Assembly: GCA_016938235.1 (NCBI GenBank)
Contig: JAFGVA010000010.1
Coordinates: 1-57,299, forward strand
DNA from: Bacteroidales bacterium
GTDB taxonomy: Bacteria > Bacteroidota > Bacteroidia > Bacteroidales > UBA10428
Direction: 5' to 3'
Length of the DNA stretch: 57,299 nucleotides
The notes below the pieces were generated by a model that was not told where the DNA came from, made no database searches, and was given only the letters and a program-made list of their open reading frames with translations. Below are positions 1-8,092 of the stretch, in pieces; position 1 is the first letter of the stretch, and every line of letters starts with the position of its first letter. Made by a program: the position numbers and the translations under genes.

Positions 1-75
1 CCCATTCCGAACAGAGAAGTTAAGCCCACCAGCGCCGATGGTACTGCGAAAGCGGGAGAGTAGGTCGCCGCCATT
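1..75 (+). rRNA. rrf: 5S ribosomal RNA, 3' part (5' end outside window)
   Basis: The window opens inside a 5S rRNA gene. The conserved stretch around CCGAACAGAGAAGTTAAG, the loop-E region and the closing GTAGGTCGCCGCC are all recognisable. The 5' roughly 35-40 bases lie outside the window. A strong terminator follows directly, which marks the end of an rRNA operon read left to right. The exact 3' end (about 74-77) cannot be fixed without the 5' strand of helix I. Confidence 0.93.
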
Positions 76-80
76 CTTTT

Positions 81-119
81 AATCCCGGTTCGATTTATTT
101 CGATACCGGGATTTTTTTT
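81..119 (+). terminator. Rho-independent terminator of the rRNA operon
   Basis: AATCCCGGT at 81-89 pairs with ACCGGGATT at 105-113, with further TCGA/TCGA pairing inside the loop, and is followed by a run of T. It lies right behind the 5S rRNA. Confidence 0.88.
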
Positions 120-239
120 ATTCAGTATTGACTAATATGTTTTTTTTAGCTTTTTTTAAGGTTTTAAATTACTCTTACATAACTTATAATCCCCCGATTT
201 TTATATTTTCGTGAGACATTTTTTAATAGCAGAAAAAGC

Positions 240-2570
240 ATGTTAAAATATTGGTTGATAATAATATTATTATTTGTTGGGATAAATAATGGCTTTTCCC
301 AAAAAGAAATTATTGATTCTGTATCAGCTAACTCATCAAGTGCTGTTATCATCGATTCCCTTTCTATCTCTGCAATTTTAGCTGATAGTATTCTAACTGA
401 TTCAAATGAATTTGTTTTACAGGCAGATAGCCTGCTCAATAAAGATTCATTAAATATAATTACCAATTTGGCTAATGATAAAGATTCACTGTTAGTTAAG
501 ACAAATGAAATTAAAAGACCACAAACTGATACTACCAGATCGTTTTTTAGTGATAAAGGCTTAAAATCTAAAGCAACTTTTGATACCAGTGCTGTTATTT
601 ATAGCTGGATACTTGATGAACAATTTATAAATCCCGAAAAGGTTGAAATGGATACAGATTTATACCAGTTTCAGGTATTTAGTCCTGTTATATTGGAAAA
701 TATATCTATATCCAGTACAGGAGATTACGGCAGACCTTATATTACAAATAATTTTTTCAAGAGGGATTACCATGAAGATCTATTCTACTTAAACTCATTT
801 ACTGAGTATTTTACCACCTATAATAATGCACTTTACTATAATACCAGGAAACCATATACATTATTAAAATATATAAATGGAGTTCAGGATAAACGAAGTA
901 AGGAGGAGATAATAGAATTATTTCATACACAAAATATTAACCCTAAATTGAATTTTGGATTTAATTTTGCGCATACTACCAACAAAGGACGTTACCGATA
1001 CCAATTGACAAAACTTGATAATTTCAGGGCTTTTTCAAGTTATAACGGACGAAATTATACTTTATATGGTTCAGCAAATGTTAATCGATATTATGGTGAA
1101 GAAAGTGGTGGACTAAATGATTCTATATTTAGAAATGTAGACAATATGGATTATCTTAAGCTTTATGCTACAAATTATAATGGAGCTACAGAAACACCCT
1201 ATGCTGCCTATACAACAAATAAGATTAGGTACATTGATGCATTGGTAAGTCAGCGGCTTAAGCTTTTCACCATTGGCGGCAAAAGCGACACAACGGGCAC
1301 TAAAAGTATGGCTGAGCCTGTTTTAAGTCACACTTTTTTGTTCCGTCGTTCTTCAAAATTGTATGAAGAGTCCAGTAATTCTGACCCAAAAAACCCCTTC
1401 TATTCAAAGACTTACGTTAATCCTTTGCAAACTTTTGACTCACTGGCTGAATTTAAGGTTTCAAATAAAATTCAATTAGATTTTACAACCAAAATTCGTG
1501 GAAAGGTAACTACCGGTATTTTTGGTGCTATTGGGCATGACTTAACCCGTTATTCATACTATTCATTGTTGGACAGTATGATTGTAAAAGATACTCTGAA
1601 TAAGGTGTTTTATGACACACTGGGAGGACAGTTTTATTATTATTTTCCGACAAAGACAGATTCTGTTAAGTACTACATATATAAAGATGATACTATTCAA
1701 AGTATTAACAGGAATGATGCATTAACCAATGTTTATATTGCTGGTGGAATTTATGGTAAGTTTTGGACAAACTTTCAGAGTAAATTTACGGCAAAGTTAT
1801 ACCTGGCTGGTTACAAGGCCGGAGAAACCAGAATTGATGGATATATGCTGACCCGTGCCAACATATTATCCAAACCATATTTCTTTAGTATATCGGGAGC
1901 TATTGAGAATTTAAAGCCATCTTACCTGTTAAATAACTATTATTCAAATTATTACATATGGGAGAATGATTTTAGTTTTATCAACAGGTTATCCTTATCA
2001 AGTAAAATAGCATCTCCATCAAACAAATTTGAACTGTCGGGAAATTATACCTTAATTCGCAACTATATTTATTTCACAGACTCAACACCAACGGTAGCGG
2101 AAAATCCGATAAACCTTATGGGATTGAGTTTAGAGAAAGAATTTGCTGTCTGGAAGCTACATTTCTTCAACAGATTGCATTACCAGGTTTCGGAATCGGT
2201 GGTACAAATACCAAAACTGATTTATTATGGCTCAGCTTATTTCGATAATACCTGGACGTTTAAATTGACTGGAGGTAAACTTCAAACTATGGTAGGAGTG
2301 GATTTAAGTTATACATCATTATTTTATGGATATACTTACAGTCCTTCATGGGCAATATTTTATCAGCAGGATGAAAGACAGATTGGAAATTATCCGTACG
2401 TTGATATATGGGGTAGTATTAAATTAAAACAAACAAGATTTTTCTTTAAATATCAGCATCTAAATACAAATTTTGATGCCTGGAAAAGAAAAGATTATTA
2501 TAGCGCAATAAATTATCCGGCTTATCCAGGGACTTTCATATTTGGAATATCCTGGGCTTTTTACGATTAA
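240..2570 (+). CDS. Putative outer-membrane porin (Bacteroidota putative-porin family)
   Basis: 776 residues. A signal peptide (about residues 1-20, ending ...NGFSQ) precedes a Ser/Asn/Asp-rich linker to about residue 100. The rest is rich in alternating aromatic and polar stretches typical of an outer-membrane beta-barrel. The C-terminus (tyrosine-rich KYQHLN...FGISWAFYD) ends in an aromatic-rich strand, as in the putative-porin family common in Bacteroidota next to envelope genes. No solute specificity can be read from it. It is followed after 44 bases by the lytic transglycosylase gene on the same strand, so the two may be co-transcribed. The barrel is seen; pore function is inferred from family resemblance. 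Confidence 0.75.
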   Translation: MLKYWLIIILLFVGINNGFSQKEIIDSVSANSSSAVIIDSLSISAILADSILTDSNEFVLQADSLLNKDSLNIITNLANDKDSLLVKTNEIKRPQTDTTRSFFSDKGLKSKATFDTSAVIYSWILDEQFINPEKVEMDTDLYQFQVFSPVILENISISSTGDYGRPYITNNFFKRDYHEDLFYLNSFTEYFTTYNNALYYNTRKPYTLLKYINGVQDKRSKEEIIELFHTQNINPKLNFGFNFAHTTNKGRYRYQLTKLDNFRAFSSYNGRNYTLYGSANVNRYYGEESGGLNDSIFRNVDNMDYLKLYATNYNGATETPYAAYTTNKIRYIDALVSQRLKLFTIGGKSDTTGTKSMAEPVLSHTFLFRRSSKLYEESSNSDPKNPFYSKTYVNPLQTFDSLAEFKVSNKIQLDFTTKIRGKVTTGIFGAIGHDLTRYSYYSLLDSMIVKDTLNKVFYDTLGGQFYYYFPTKTDSVKYYIYKDDTIQSINRNDALTNVYIAGGIYGKFWTNFQSKFTAKLYLAGYKAGETRIDGYMLTRANILSKPYFFSISGAIENLKPSYLLNNYYSNYYIWENDFSFINRLSLSSKIASPSNKFELSGNYTLIRNYIYFTDSTPTVAENPINLMGLSLEKEFAVWKLHFFNRLHYQVSESVVQIPKLIYYGSAYFDNTWTFKLTGGKLQTMVGVDLSYTSLFYGYTYSPSWAIFYQQDERQIGNYPYVDIWGSIKLKQTRFFFKYQHLNTNFDAWKRKDYYSAINYPAYPGTFIFGISWAFYD

Positions 2571-2614
2571 ACTTTCCAGGTCGGATATTGTTTCCTAATG
2601 AAAATAAGATAATT

Positions 2615-4024
2615 ATGAGTACAAAGGTTAAGTTTTTATTCTTTGTTATATCGCTGTTATTGTTTCAATGTAAAAACATTAATGGCCCAACAACAAAAAT
2701 TAAGCAACCTTCGAGGCTTGATTTAATTAAAGAGTCGGGTGTTTTAAAGGTTGTGACCGACTATAATTCTACCAGCTATTTTATATACAAGGGGCAACCA
2801 ATGGGTTATCAATATGAGTTGTTGCAGAACCTTGCAGACCACATGGGAGTTAAACTTGAGGTGTCAGCAAATAACAACCTAAAAGAAAAATTTGATTTAC
2901 TGAATGATCAGCAGGTCGATTTAATAGCTGTTAATCTTACGGTTACAAAAGAAAGAAGGAATACCCTTGAGTTTACTGTTCCGCACACTCAGACTCGCCA
3001 GGTTTTGATACAAAGAAAACCAGAAAGTTGGAAACAACTTAGTGAGCAGTCTGTGACAGACGAATTATTAGCTAATCAGTTAGAACTGGCCAGGAAAAAA
3101 ATCCATGTTCAACAAAACAGTGTATATGCTAAGAGACTTCGAAATCTTTCTGATGAAATTGGAGACAGCATAAGCATTGTTGAAACCGAAGAAGGTGTAG
3201 AAGAACTAATACAACAGGTTGCCGAGGGTAAAATCGATTATACTGTATGCGACGAGAATGTTGCAATGGTGAATCAGACTTATTATGACAATATTGATAT
3301 TTCTTTACCAGTAAGTTTTCCGCAGAATTTAGCCTGGGCAGTAAAAAAAGGAGACGATGAGCTGAAAGATGCTATAGATGTATGGCTTACCAATTTCAAA
3401 AATACAAGGAAATACGCGGTTATATACAATAAGTATTTTAAAAACAAACGAACTGCAACTTTGGTGGAGAGCGATTACTTTGCTAATTCTTCAGGTACAA
3501 TTTCGCCTTATGACGATATAATAAAAACATACAGTACTGATATTGATTGGGACTGGCGACTCGTTGCCTCGATGGTTTACCAGGAGTCCAGATTTAACCC
3601 TAATGCAAAATCATGGGCAGGTGCATTTGGTCTGATGCAGCTAATGCCGGTTACAGCAAATCGTTTTGGTGTTGATTCAGCATCGCCGGTTCAAATGCAA
3701 ATTAGAGCAGGGGTAATGTTTATTCAATGGCTCGACAGGTTGTATGAAGATATTACAGATCCGGCTGAAAGACAAAAATTTGTTCTTGCATCGTATAATG
3801 TTGGTCCCGGACATGTAATGGATGCCATGAAACTTGCTGAAAAGTATGGTAAAAATCCTAATGTATGGACGAATAATGTGGATGACTTTCTGTTGAAGAA
3901 ATCAATTCCCAAATACTATAACGATACAATTGTAAAATATGGATATTGTCGGGGATCAGAAACCTATAATTATGTTATTGAGGTGGTTGAGAGGTTTGAG
4001 CATTATAAAAACCTGGTTAATTAA
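2615..4024 (+). CDS. MltF-like lytic transglycosylase (periplasmic-binding domain plus SLT domain)
   Basis: 469 residues from the ATG at 2615; an upstream in-frame TTG at 2588 would add nine unlikely residues. A hydrophobic leader ends ...LLLFQC, so C19 may be lipidated, although Gln before Cys is unusual for a lipobox. Residues about 40-285 are a family-3 solute-binding-like domain (GVLKVVTDYNSTSYFIYKG, then GYQYELLQNLADHMG). Residues about 300-430 are a C-terminal SLT goose-lysozyme-like domain with the catalytic Glu324 in YQESRFNP, followed by AGAFGLMQLMP and ASYNVGPG. This is the MltF arrangement: membrane-associated cleavage of peptidoglycan to 1,6-anhydro-muropeptides. It ends at a terminator facing the convergent Nudix gene. 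Confidence 0.9.
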   Translation: MSTKVKFLFFVISLLLFQCKNINGPTTKIKQPSRLDLIKESGVLKVVTDYNSTSYFIYKGQPMGYQYELLQNLADHMGVKLEVSANNNLKEKFDLLNDQQVDLIAVNLTVTKERRNTLEFTVPHTQTRQVLIQRKPESWKQLSEQSVTDELLANQLELARKKIHVQQNSVYAKRLRNLSDEIGDSISIVETEEGVEELIQQVAEGKIDYTVCDENVAMVNQTYYDNIDISLPVSFPQNLAWAVKKGDDELKDAIDVWLTNFKNTRKYAVIYNKYFKNKRTATLVESDYFANSSGTISPYDDIIKTYSTDIDWDWRLVASMVYQESRFNPNAKSWAGAFGLMQLMPVTANRFGVDSASPVQMQIRAGVMFIQWLDRLYEDITDPAERQKFVLASYNVGPGHVMDAMKLAEKYGKNPNVWTNNVDDFLLKKSIPKYYNDTIVKYGYCRGSETYNYVIEVVERFEHYKNLVN

Positions 4025-4036
4025 GAAAAAACACAG

Positions 4037-4072
4037 ACGGGATATCTCTATTTATAGTATCCCGTTTTTTTT
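4037..4072 (+). terminator. Terminator between convergent MltF-like and Nudix genes
   Basis: ACGGGATA at 4037-4044 pairs with TATCCCGT at 4058-4065, followed by seven T. The stop codon and last codons of the minus-strand Nudix gene lie within the hairpin, and the A-rich left flank makes it usable in both directions. Confidence 0.85.
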
Positions 4073-4671
4073 ACAAGATGTATAAATTCGTTTAAAATCA
4101 TTGATGTTGCACCCCAGATAATTTCGTTATTTAGTTTAAAACAAGGGGCAGTAAATTGATATTTATCATCAGAAAATACTTCAGTTACTATTGGAAGACG
4201 GACAAGATGTTTTAATTTGCCTTCAATAATATATTCGACTTCAGATTCATCAATTCTAAACACAGGTTCAGAATTAATATAACCAACATAAGGATGAACC
4301 AGAAAGCTGCTAACTGGAATATACAGTTCGGTTAGTTTCCCAATAATTTTTATTTCTTCAGGAATAACCCCTATTTCTTCAAAACTTTCTCTTAGGGCTG
4401 TTTTCTCAAAGGAATAATCGCATAATTCGTACTTGCCACCCGGAAAGCTGATTTGTCCGCTATGATGTCCATCATACGAAGTTCTTTTAATAAAAGCGAT
4501 GCAAATCTCATTATTAGCATCAGGATATAGCAATAATAATACCCCTGCATCTGTTTTATTATTTCCGGGTTTTATGTTTAATCTAAAAGTTGGAGCTAAT
4601 TCTAACTGAATTATTTCGCCTGGCAGATTACCATCTAATTCTTTCTTTAAAGCTTGAATTAACTCAATCAT
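4048..4671 (-). CDS. Nudix hydrolase, CoA-pyrophosphatase-like
   Basis: 207 residues. The Nudix core is visible at about residues 77-101: PGGK, then TALRESFEEIGV, where R94-E95 and E98-E99 are the metal-binding and catalytic helix. The form with ISFPGGK and an acidic residue before a TALRE helix is typical of the CoA pyrophosphatase branch (NudL/YeaB-like), which cleaves CoA or acyl-CoA to phosphopantetheine products; a nucleotide substrate cannot be excluded. Its ATG overlaps the stop of the upstream permease gene by one base (TAATG), so translation is probably coupled. The 3' end runs into the shared terminator hairpin. Confidence 0.85.
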   Translation of the reverse strand: MIELIQALKKELDGNLPGEIIQLELAPTFRLNIKPGNNKTDAGVLLLLYPDANNEICIAFIKRTSYDGHHSGQISFPGGKYELCDYSFEKTALRESFEEIGVIPEEIKIIGKLTELYIPVSSFLVHPYVGYINSEPVFRIDESEVEYIIEGKLKHLVRLPIVTEVFSDDKYQFTAPCFKLNNEIIWGATSMILNEFIHLVKKTGYYK

Positions 4672-5930
4672 TAGGAATACCTAAGCGTTTTTACAGGTTC
4701 AATTCTTGTAACAATAATTACAGGCAGAATCATAAACAGGAATATTGTAATAAGAGAGGTAATATTCACAATTAGGAAAAAGAAAAAATTGATGTTAACC
4801 GGCGCGTAATCAATAAAATAGGAAGTTTGATTTAGTTTAATAATATGGTTTTTATCTTGTAATATGAGCAATGCAAGTGCTATCAGATTTCCCCAAACCA
4901 TTCCCTGAATTATCAGGTACCCGGCCTGGTAAAGAAATATTCTTTTAAGGCTTTTATTTTTGGTGCCTATAGCTTTTAACAAACCAATTGAGGGTGTTCG
5001 ATCCAGAATCAGAATAATGAGCCCCGAAATCATATTTATAACAGCTACACATACCATTAAAATAAGGATTACCCAAACATTCATGTCAAGCAAACTTAGC
5101 CAATCGAATATCTGAGGGTTTATGTCCTTAATATTCAAAACTTTAAGCCTGCTGCCATCTTCTAAAAATCTGTATTCAGCAATATCTCTAACCGCCTCTG
5201 TTAACAGATTCAGGTTCTTATAATCATCAATTAATATTTCGAACCCCCCGATTTCATAATCTTCCCATGCATTTAGCGTTTGAATATGTTTTATATCACC
5301 TATAATAAACTGTTCATCAAAGGTTTCAAGACTGGTCCGATAAATGCCAACAATATTAAAAACTCTTCGGTTTATTGGGTTGGAACCGGAGCGTTCATCA
5401 ATAAAAAAGGCAATGAATTTATCATTAAGCTTTAATCCAAGCAGATCTGCAAGTCTACCTGATATCAGCACTTCATTGCTTTTTTCAATATTGGATATTT
5501 TAATCATTCTTCCTTCTGAAAGATTCTGACTAAAGAAAGATGTATCAAAGTCGGAGCCAACACCTTTTAAAACTACCCCCTGAATTTCAGTTTTTGTTTT
5601 TATCATGGCCGGTTTTGTTGCATAAGCCTGAACTGTTTTAATACCGGGTAAACTTTTAATAACATCAAGAAAATCAAGCTCACTGTCAATCGGATTGTTT
5701 TCGAAAGAATTGTTTGAGTCGAAATTTAATATCTGAATATGACCTCCAAATCCAATTACCTTGTTGCGGATTTCCTGCTTAAAACCAGTAACAACGGCTA
5801 CAGATATTAACATTACTGCAAGGCTCATGGCAATAGCAATAACCGATAAGCGGATAATGGGAGTTGTATATGTCCGGCTGCCTTTCTGACTTTTTATAAA
5901 CCTGTGGGCAATGAAGTATTCGGTGTTCAT
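4671..5930 (-). CDS. ABC transporter permease, LolC/LolE (FtsX-like) family
   Basis: 419 residues. The layout is that of a LolC/E lipoprotein-releasing permease: one N-terminal membrane helix (about 26-50, in LSVIAIAMSLAVMLISVAV), a large periplasmic MacB/PCD-like domain (about 51-270), and three helices near the C-terminus (about 280-310, 330-355 and 375-405). The N-terminal FIAHRFIKSQK and GFKQEIRNKVIGFGGHI stretches are typical for LolE-like proteins of Bacteroidota. It is expected to extract outer-membrane lipoproteins from the inner membrane together with a LolD-type ATPase. No ATPase gene is adjacent; a LolD-like gene lies 37 kb away at 42364. It forms a two-gene unit with the Nudix gene. 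Confidence 0.85.
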   Translation of the reverse strand: MNTEYFIAHRFIKSQKGSRTYTTPIIRLSVIAIAMSLAVMLISVAVVTGFKQEIRNKVIGFGGHIQILNFDSNNSFENNPIDSELDFLDVIKSLPGIKTVQAYATKPAMIKTKTEIQGVVLKGVGSDFDTSFFSQNLSEGRMIKISNIEKSNEVLISGRLADLLGLKLNDKFIAFFIDERSGSNPINRRVFNIVGIYRTSLETFDEQFIIGDIKHIQTLNAWEDYEIGGFEILIDDYKNLNLLTEAVRDIAEYRFLEDGSRLKVLNIKDINPQIFDWLSLLDMNVWVILILMVCVAVINMISGLIILILDRTPSIGLLKAIGTKNKSLKRIFLYQAGYLIIQGMVWGNLIALALLILQDKNHIIKLNQTSYFIDYAPVNINFFFFLIVNITSLITIFLFMILPVIIVTRIEPVKTLRYS

Positions 5931-5952
5931 TACGCTTTTATTGGATGTTGGC

Positions 5953-5960
5953 CAAATGTA
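5953..5960 (-). promoter_or_regulatory. Candidate -7 element for the LolC/E-like permease gene
   Basis: On the minus strand this reads TACATTTG, a match to the Bacteroidota -7 consensus TAnnTTTG, 22 bases before the ATG. No clear TTG -33 element is found at 19-21 bases further up. Confidence 0.4.
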
Positions 5961-6004
5961 CTAATTTTAGGTTGTTTTAAGTTAATATAGCAGAAAACCA
6001 AATA

Positions 6005-7186
6005 ATGAAGATTTGTTCGAATTTTGCATTTTTTATTCTTCTTATTAATCAGGCTTGCTCAAATGCCCAGATTCCAAAAGAGAAGAACGTTTTGCCCGGC
6101 ATTTATCAGATTCAATTATTGTCTGAACAAATTCAGGGTAAAAATATGGCTGTAGTTGCAAACTATGGTTCAATAATAGAGAATACGCATATTGTTGATA
6201 CGCTTTTAAAGATGGGAATGTCGGTGCAAACTATTTTCTCACCTGAACACGGTTTTACAGGGAATTTTGAAGCCGGAGCAGACGTGTCGGATTCTGATGA
6301 CAGCAATTTAGCTGTACCAATAGTTTCGCTCTATGGCTCAAAGCAAAAACCTGAAGTTGAGGATTTAACAGGCCTTGATATAATAATATTTGATTTGCAG
6401 GACGTAGGAGTAAGATTTTATACCTATATATCAACCTTGCATTATGTTATGCAGGCATGTGCAGAAAACAATATTTCATTAATAGTTCTTGACAGGCCAA
6501 ATCCAAATGCCCGCTATGTAGATGGACCGGTATTGGATAAAAATTTTACATCTTTTATTGGTATGCATCAGGTTCCGGTTGTATATGGAATGACCATTGG
6601 TGAGTATGCTCAAATGATTAATGGCGAAGGATGGCTTGGTGATGGTCTGAAATGTGATTTATCGGTTATCCTAAATCAAAATTATTCGCATACCACTCCT
6701 TATAACTTACCTGTAAAGCCTTCTCCAAACCTGCCAAATATGCGTTCGGTTTATCTCTATCCATCCCTTTGTTTTTTTGAAGGAACCATTGTTTCAATTG
6801 GCCGGGGTACAGACTTTCCATTCCAGGTATTCGGACATCCCGATTTTAGTAGGAAAGAGTTTTCTTTTATGCCGGAGTCGAAACCCGGAGCAAGCTTAAA
6901 CCCTAAATTGAAAGATCAGATTTGCTATGGAGTCGATTTACGTGAATTCCCTCTCGATTCGCTTCAAATGCAGAATAATTTGAATTTAAACTACCTCAGG
7001 ATAATGTTTGAAGACTTAAACCAGGGGGAGGATTTTTTCACTTCGTATTTTGATTTGTTGGCAGGTACAGACAAGTTCAGAAAAGATATTCTTGCCGGGA
7101 AATCGTTTGAAAGTATACAAAAATCATGGAGTGTTGAATTGGAAAGTTTTAAGATAATCAGAGCAAAATACCTTCTTTACCCGTAA
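6005..7186 (+). CDS. DUF1343 protein, NamZ-like exo-beta-N-acetylmuramidase
   Basis: 393 residues with an N-terminal export signal and a possible lipidation Cys18 (INQAC). The family signature is clear: PGIYQI at the mature N-terminus, VANYGS, the SPEHGF motif followed by GADVSDS, then DLQDVGVRFYTY, DRPNPN and the C-terminal GRGTDFPFQ region. DUF1343 proteins include NamZ, which removes terminal MurNAc from peptidoglycan fragments (GH171). It therefore probably acts in the periplasm in cell-wall recycling, in line with the lytic transglycosylase at 2615. It is divergent from the permease gene and only a few bases from the next gene, so likely first in an operon with the metalloprotease-like gene. 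Confidence 0.85.
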   Translation: MKICSNFAFFILLINQACSNAQIPKEKNVLPGIYQIQLLSEQIQGKNMAVVANYGSIIENTHIVDTLLKMGMSVQTIFSPEHGFTGNFEAGADVSDSDDSNLAVPIVSLYGSKQKPEVEDLTGLDIIIFDLQDVGVRFYTYISTLHYVMQACAENNISLIVLDRPNPNARYVDGPVLDKNFTSFIGMHQVPVVYGMTIGEYAQMINGEGWLGDGLKCDLSVILNQNYSHTTPYNLPVKPSPNLPNMRSVYLYPSLCFFEGTIVSIGRGTDFPFQVFGHPDFSRKEFSFMPESKPGASLNPKLKDQICYGVDLREFPLDSLQMQNNLNLNYLRIMFEDLNQGEDFFTSYFDLLAGTDKFRKDILAGKSFESIQKSWSVELESFKIIRAKYLLYP

Positions 7187-7219
7187 GATGTGTTTAATTA
7201 TGAAAAACCTGCATTGCCA

Positions 7220-8050
7220 ATGAAAAATACAAAGAAATTGATTGTTATAGGGCTTTTTGTTTTCCTGGCTGGATTTATAGCTTATTTTTTTCTATTCGGC
7301 AGACTATTTCCTTATTCTCCGGTAATATTGGGTTTCTCGAAGCACGAACTGAACAACAGTACTATTTATATTCAAAATAGAGCCGAATTTTATGAATATG
7401 AAACAATTGATACTTTAATTCTTTCTGTAGAAAAATTTCATGATTTAAAATTTAAACAAAAACCAAAGCTATTTATCTTTCGGGATAGCCTGGCCTATAT
7501 TCATCATTCACCTACAAAAGCAAGATTTTGTGCGTTTTCAAATGGCAGGCTAATTATATCACCCTGGGCTATACGCGAAAATGCCAAAGGAAAAATTTCG
7601 TTGGCAATTTATGTCAGGCATGAACTTTCGCATGTGTTGATTTTACAACACAAAGGACTCTTCTCTGAATTAAACTATCCTAAGTGGTTGCTTGAAGGCA
7701 TAGCTGTATATAGTGCAAACCAAATGGGAACTTCTTTTTATCCAAGCAAAGAAGAGACTTATCAGATCATAGCACAAGGAAATTTTTTGCCGCCTTTTGA
7801 TTTTAAAACAAGGAGAGAAAATAAAACTCATCTTGATGTTAAATATAGAATTACTTTTATGTACTCGGAGTTTGCCTGTTTGGTTGATTACTTAGTTTTG
7901 AAATATGGTAAGGCAAAATTTCTGTTGTATATGAAAGGTTTAATAAAGTCTAATGACCACGATAAAGTATTCAGACAAATTTATGGAATTGACTTTGATA
8001 AATTTATTTCCGATTTCAGACAATTTGTGAGAAAGAATGAGCATGTTTAA
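7220..8050 (+). CDS. Membrane-anchored MA-clan (HExxH) peptidase-like protein
   Basis: 276 residues from the ATG at 7220; a GTG at 7190 gives ten more residues and cannot be excluded. One N-terminal membrane segment (LIVIGLFVFLAGFIAYFFLF) is followed by a soluble extracytoplasmic domain. A zinc-peptidase site is visible: RHELSH (H134, E135, H138 by this start), then PKWLLEGIAVY with Glu159 as probable third ligand. This HExxH...E spacing fits the peptidase MA-like family (gluzincin). The substrate is unknown. It follows the NamZ-like gene almost directly, so a role in envelope or cell-wall turnover is inferred, not shown. Confidence 0.7.
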   Translation: MKNTKKLIVIGLFVFLAGFIAYFFLFGRLFPYSPVILGFSKHELNNSTIYIQNRAEFYEYETIDTLILSVEKFHDLKFKQKPKLFIFRDSLAYIHHSPTKARFCAFSNGRLIISPWAIRENAKGKISLAIYVRHELSHVLILQHKGLFSELNYPKWLLEGIAVYSANQMGTSFYPSKEETYQIIAQGNFLPPFDFKTRRENKTHLDVKYRITFMYSEFACLVDYLVLKYGKAKFLLYMKGLIKSNDHDKVFRQIYGIDFDKFISDFRQFVRKNEHV

Positions 8051-8092
8051 TAAGCTTTATTTATAGAATTATTAACTCCAAAATCAACACTT

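Noticed and set aside
164-466. 100-codon minus-strand frame over the porin start
   Set aside because: It runs antisense through the porin signal peptide and linker, has a low-complexity product and no family features.
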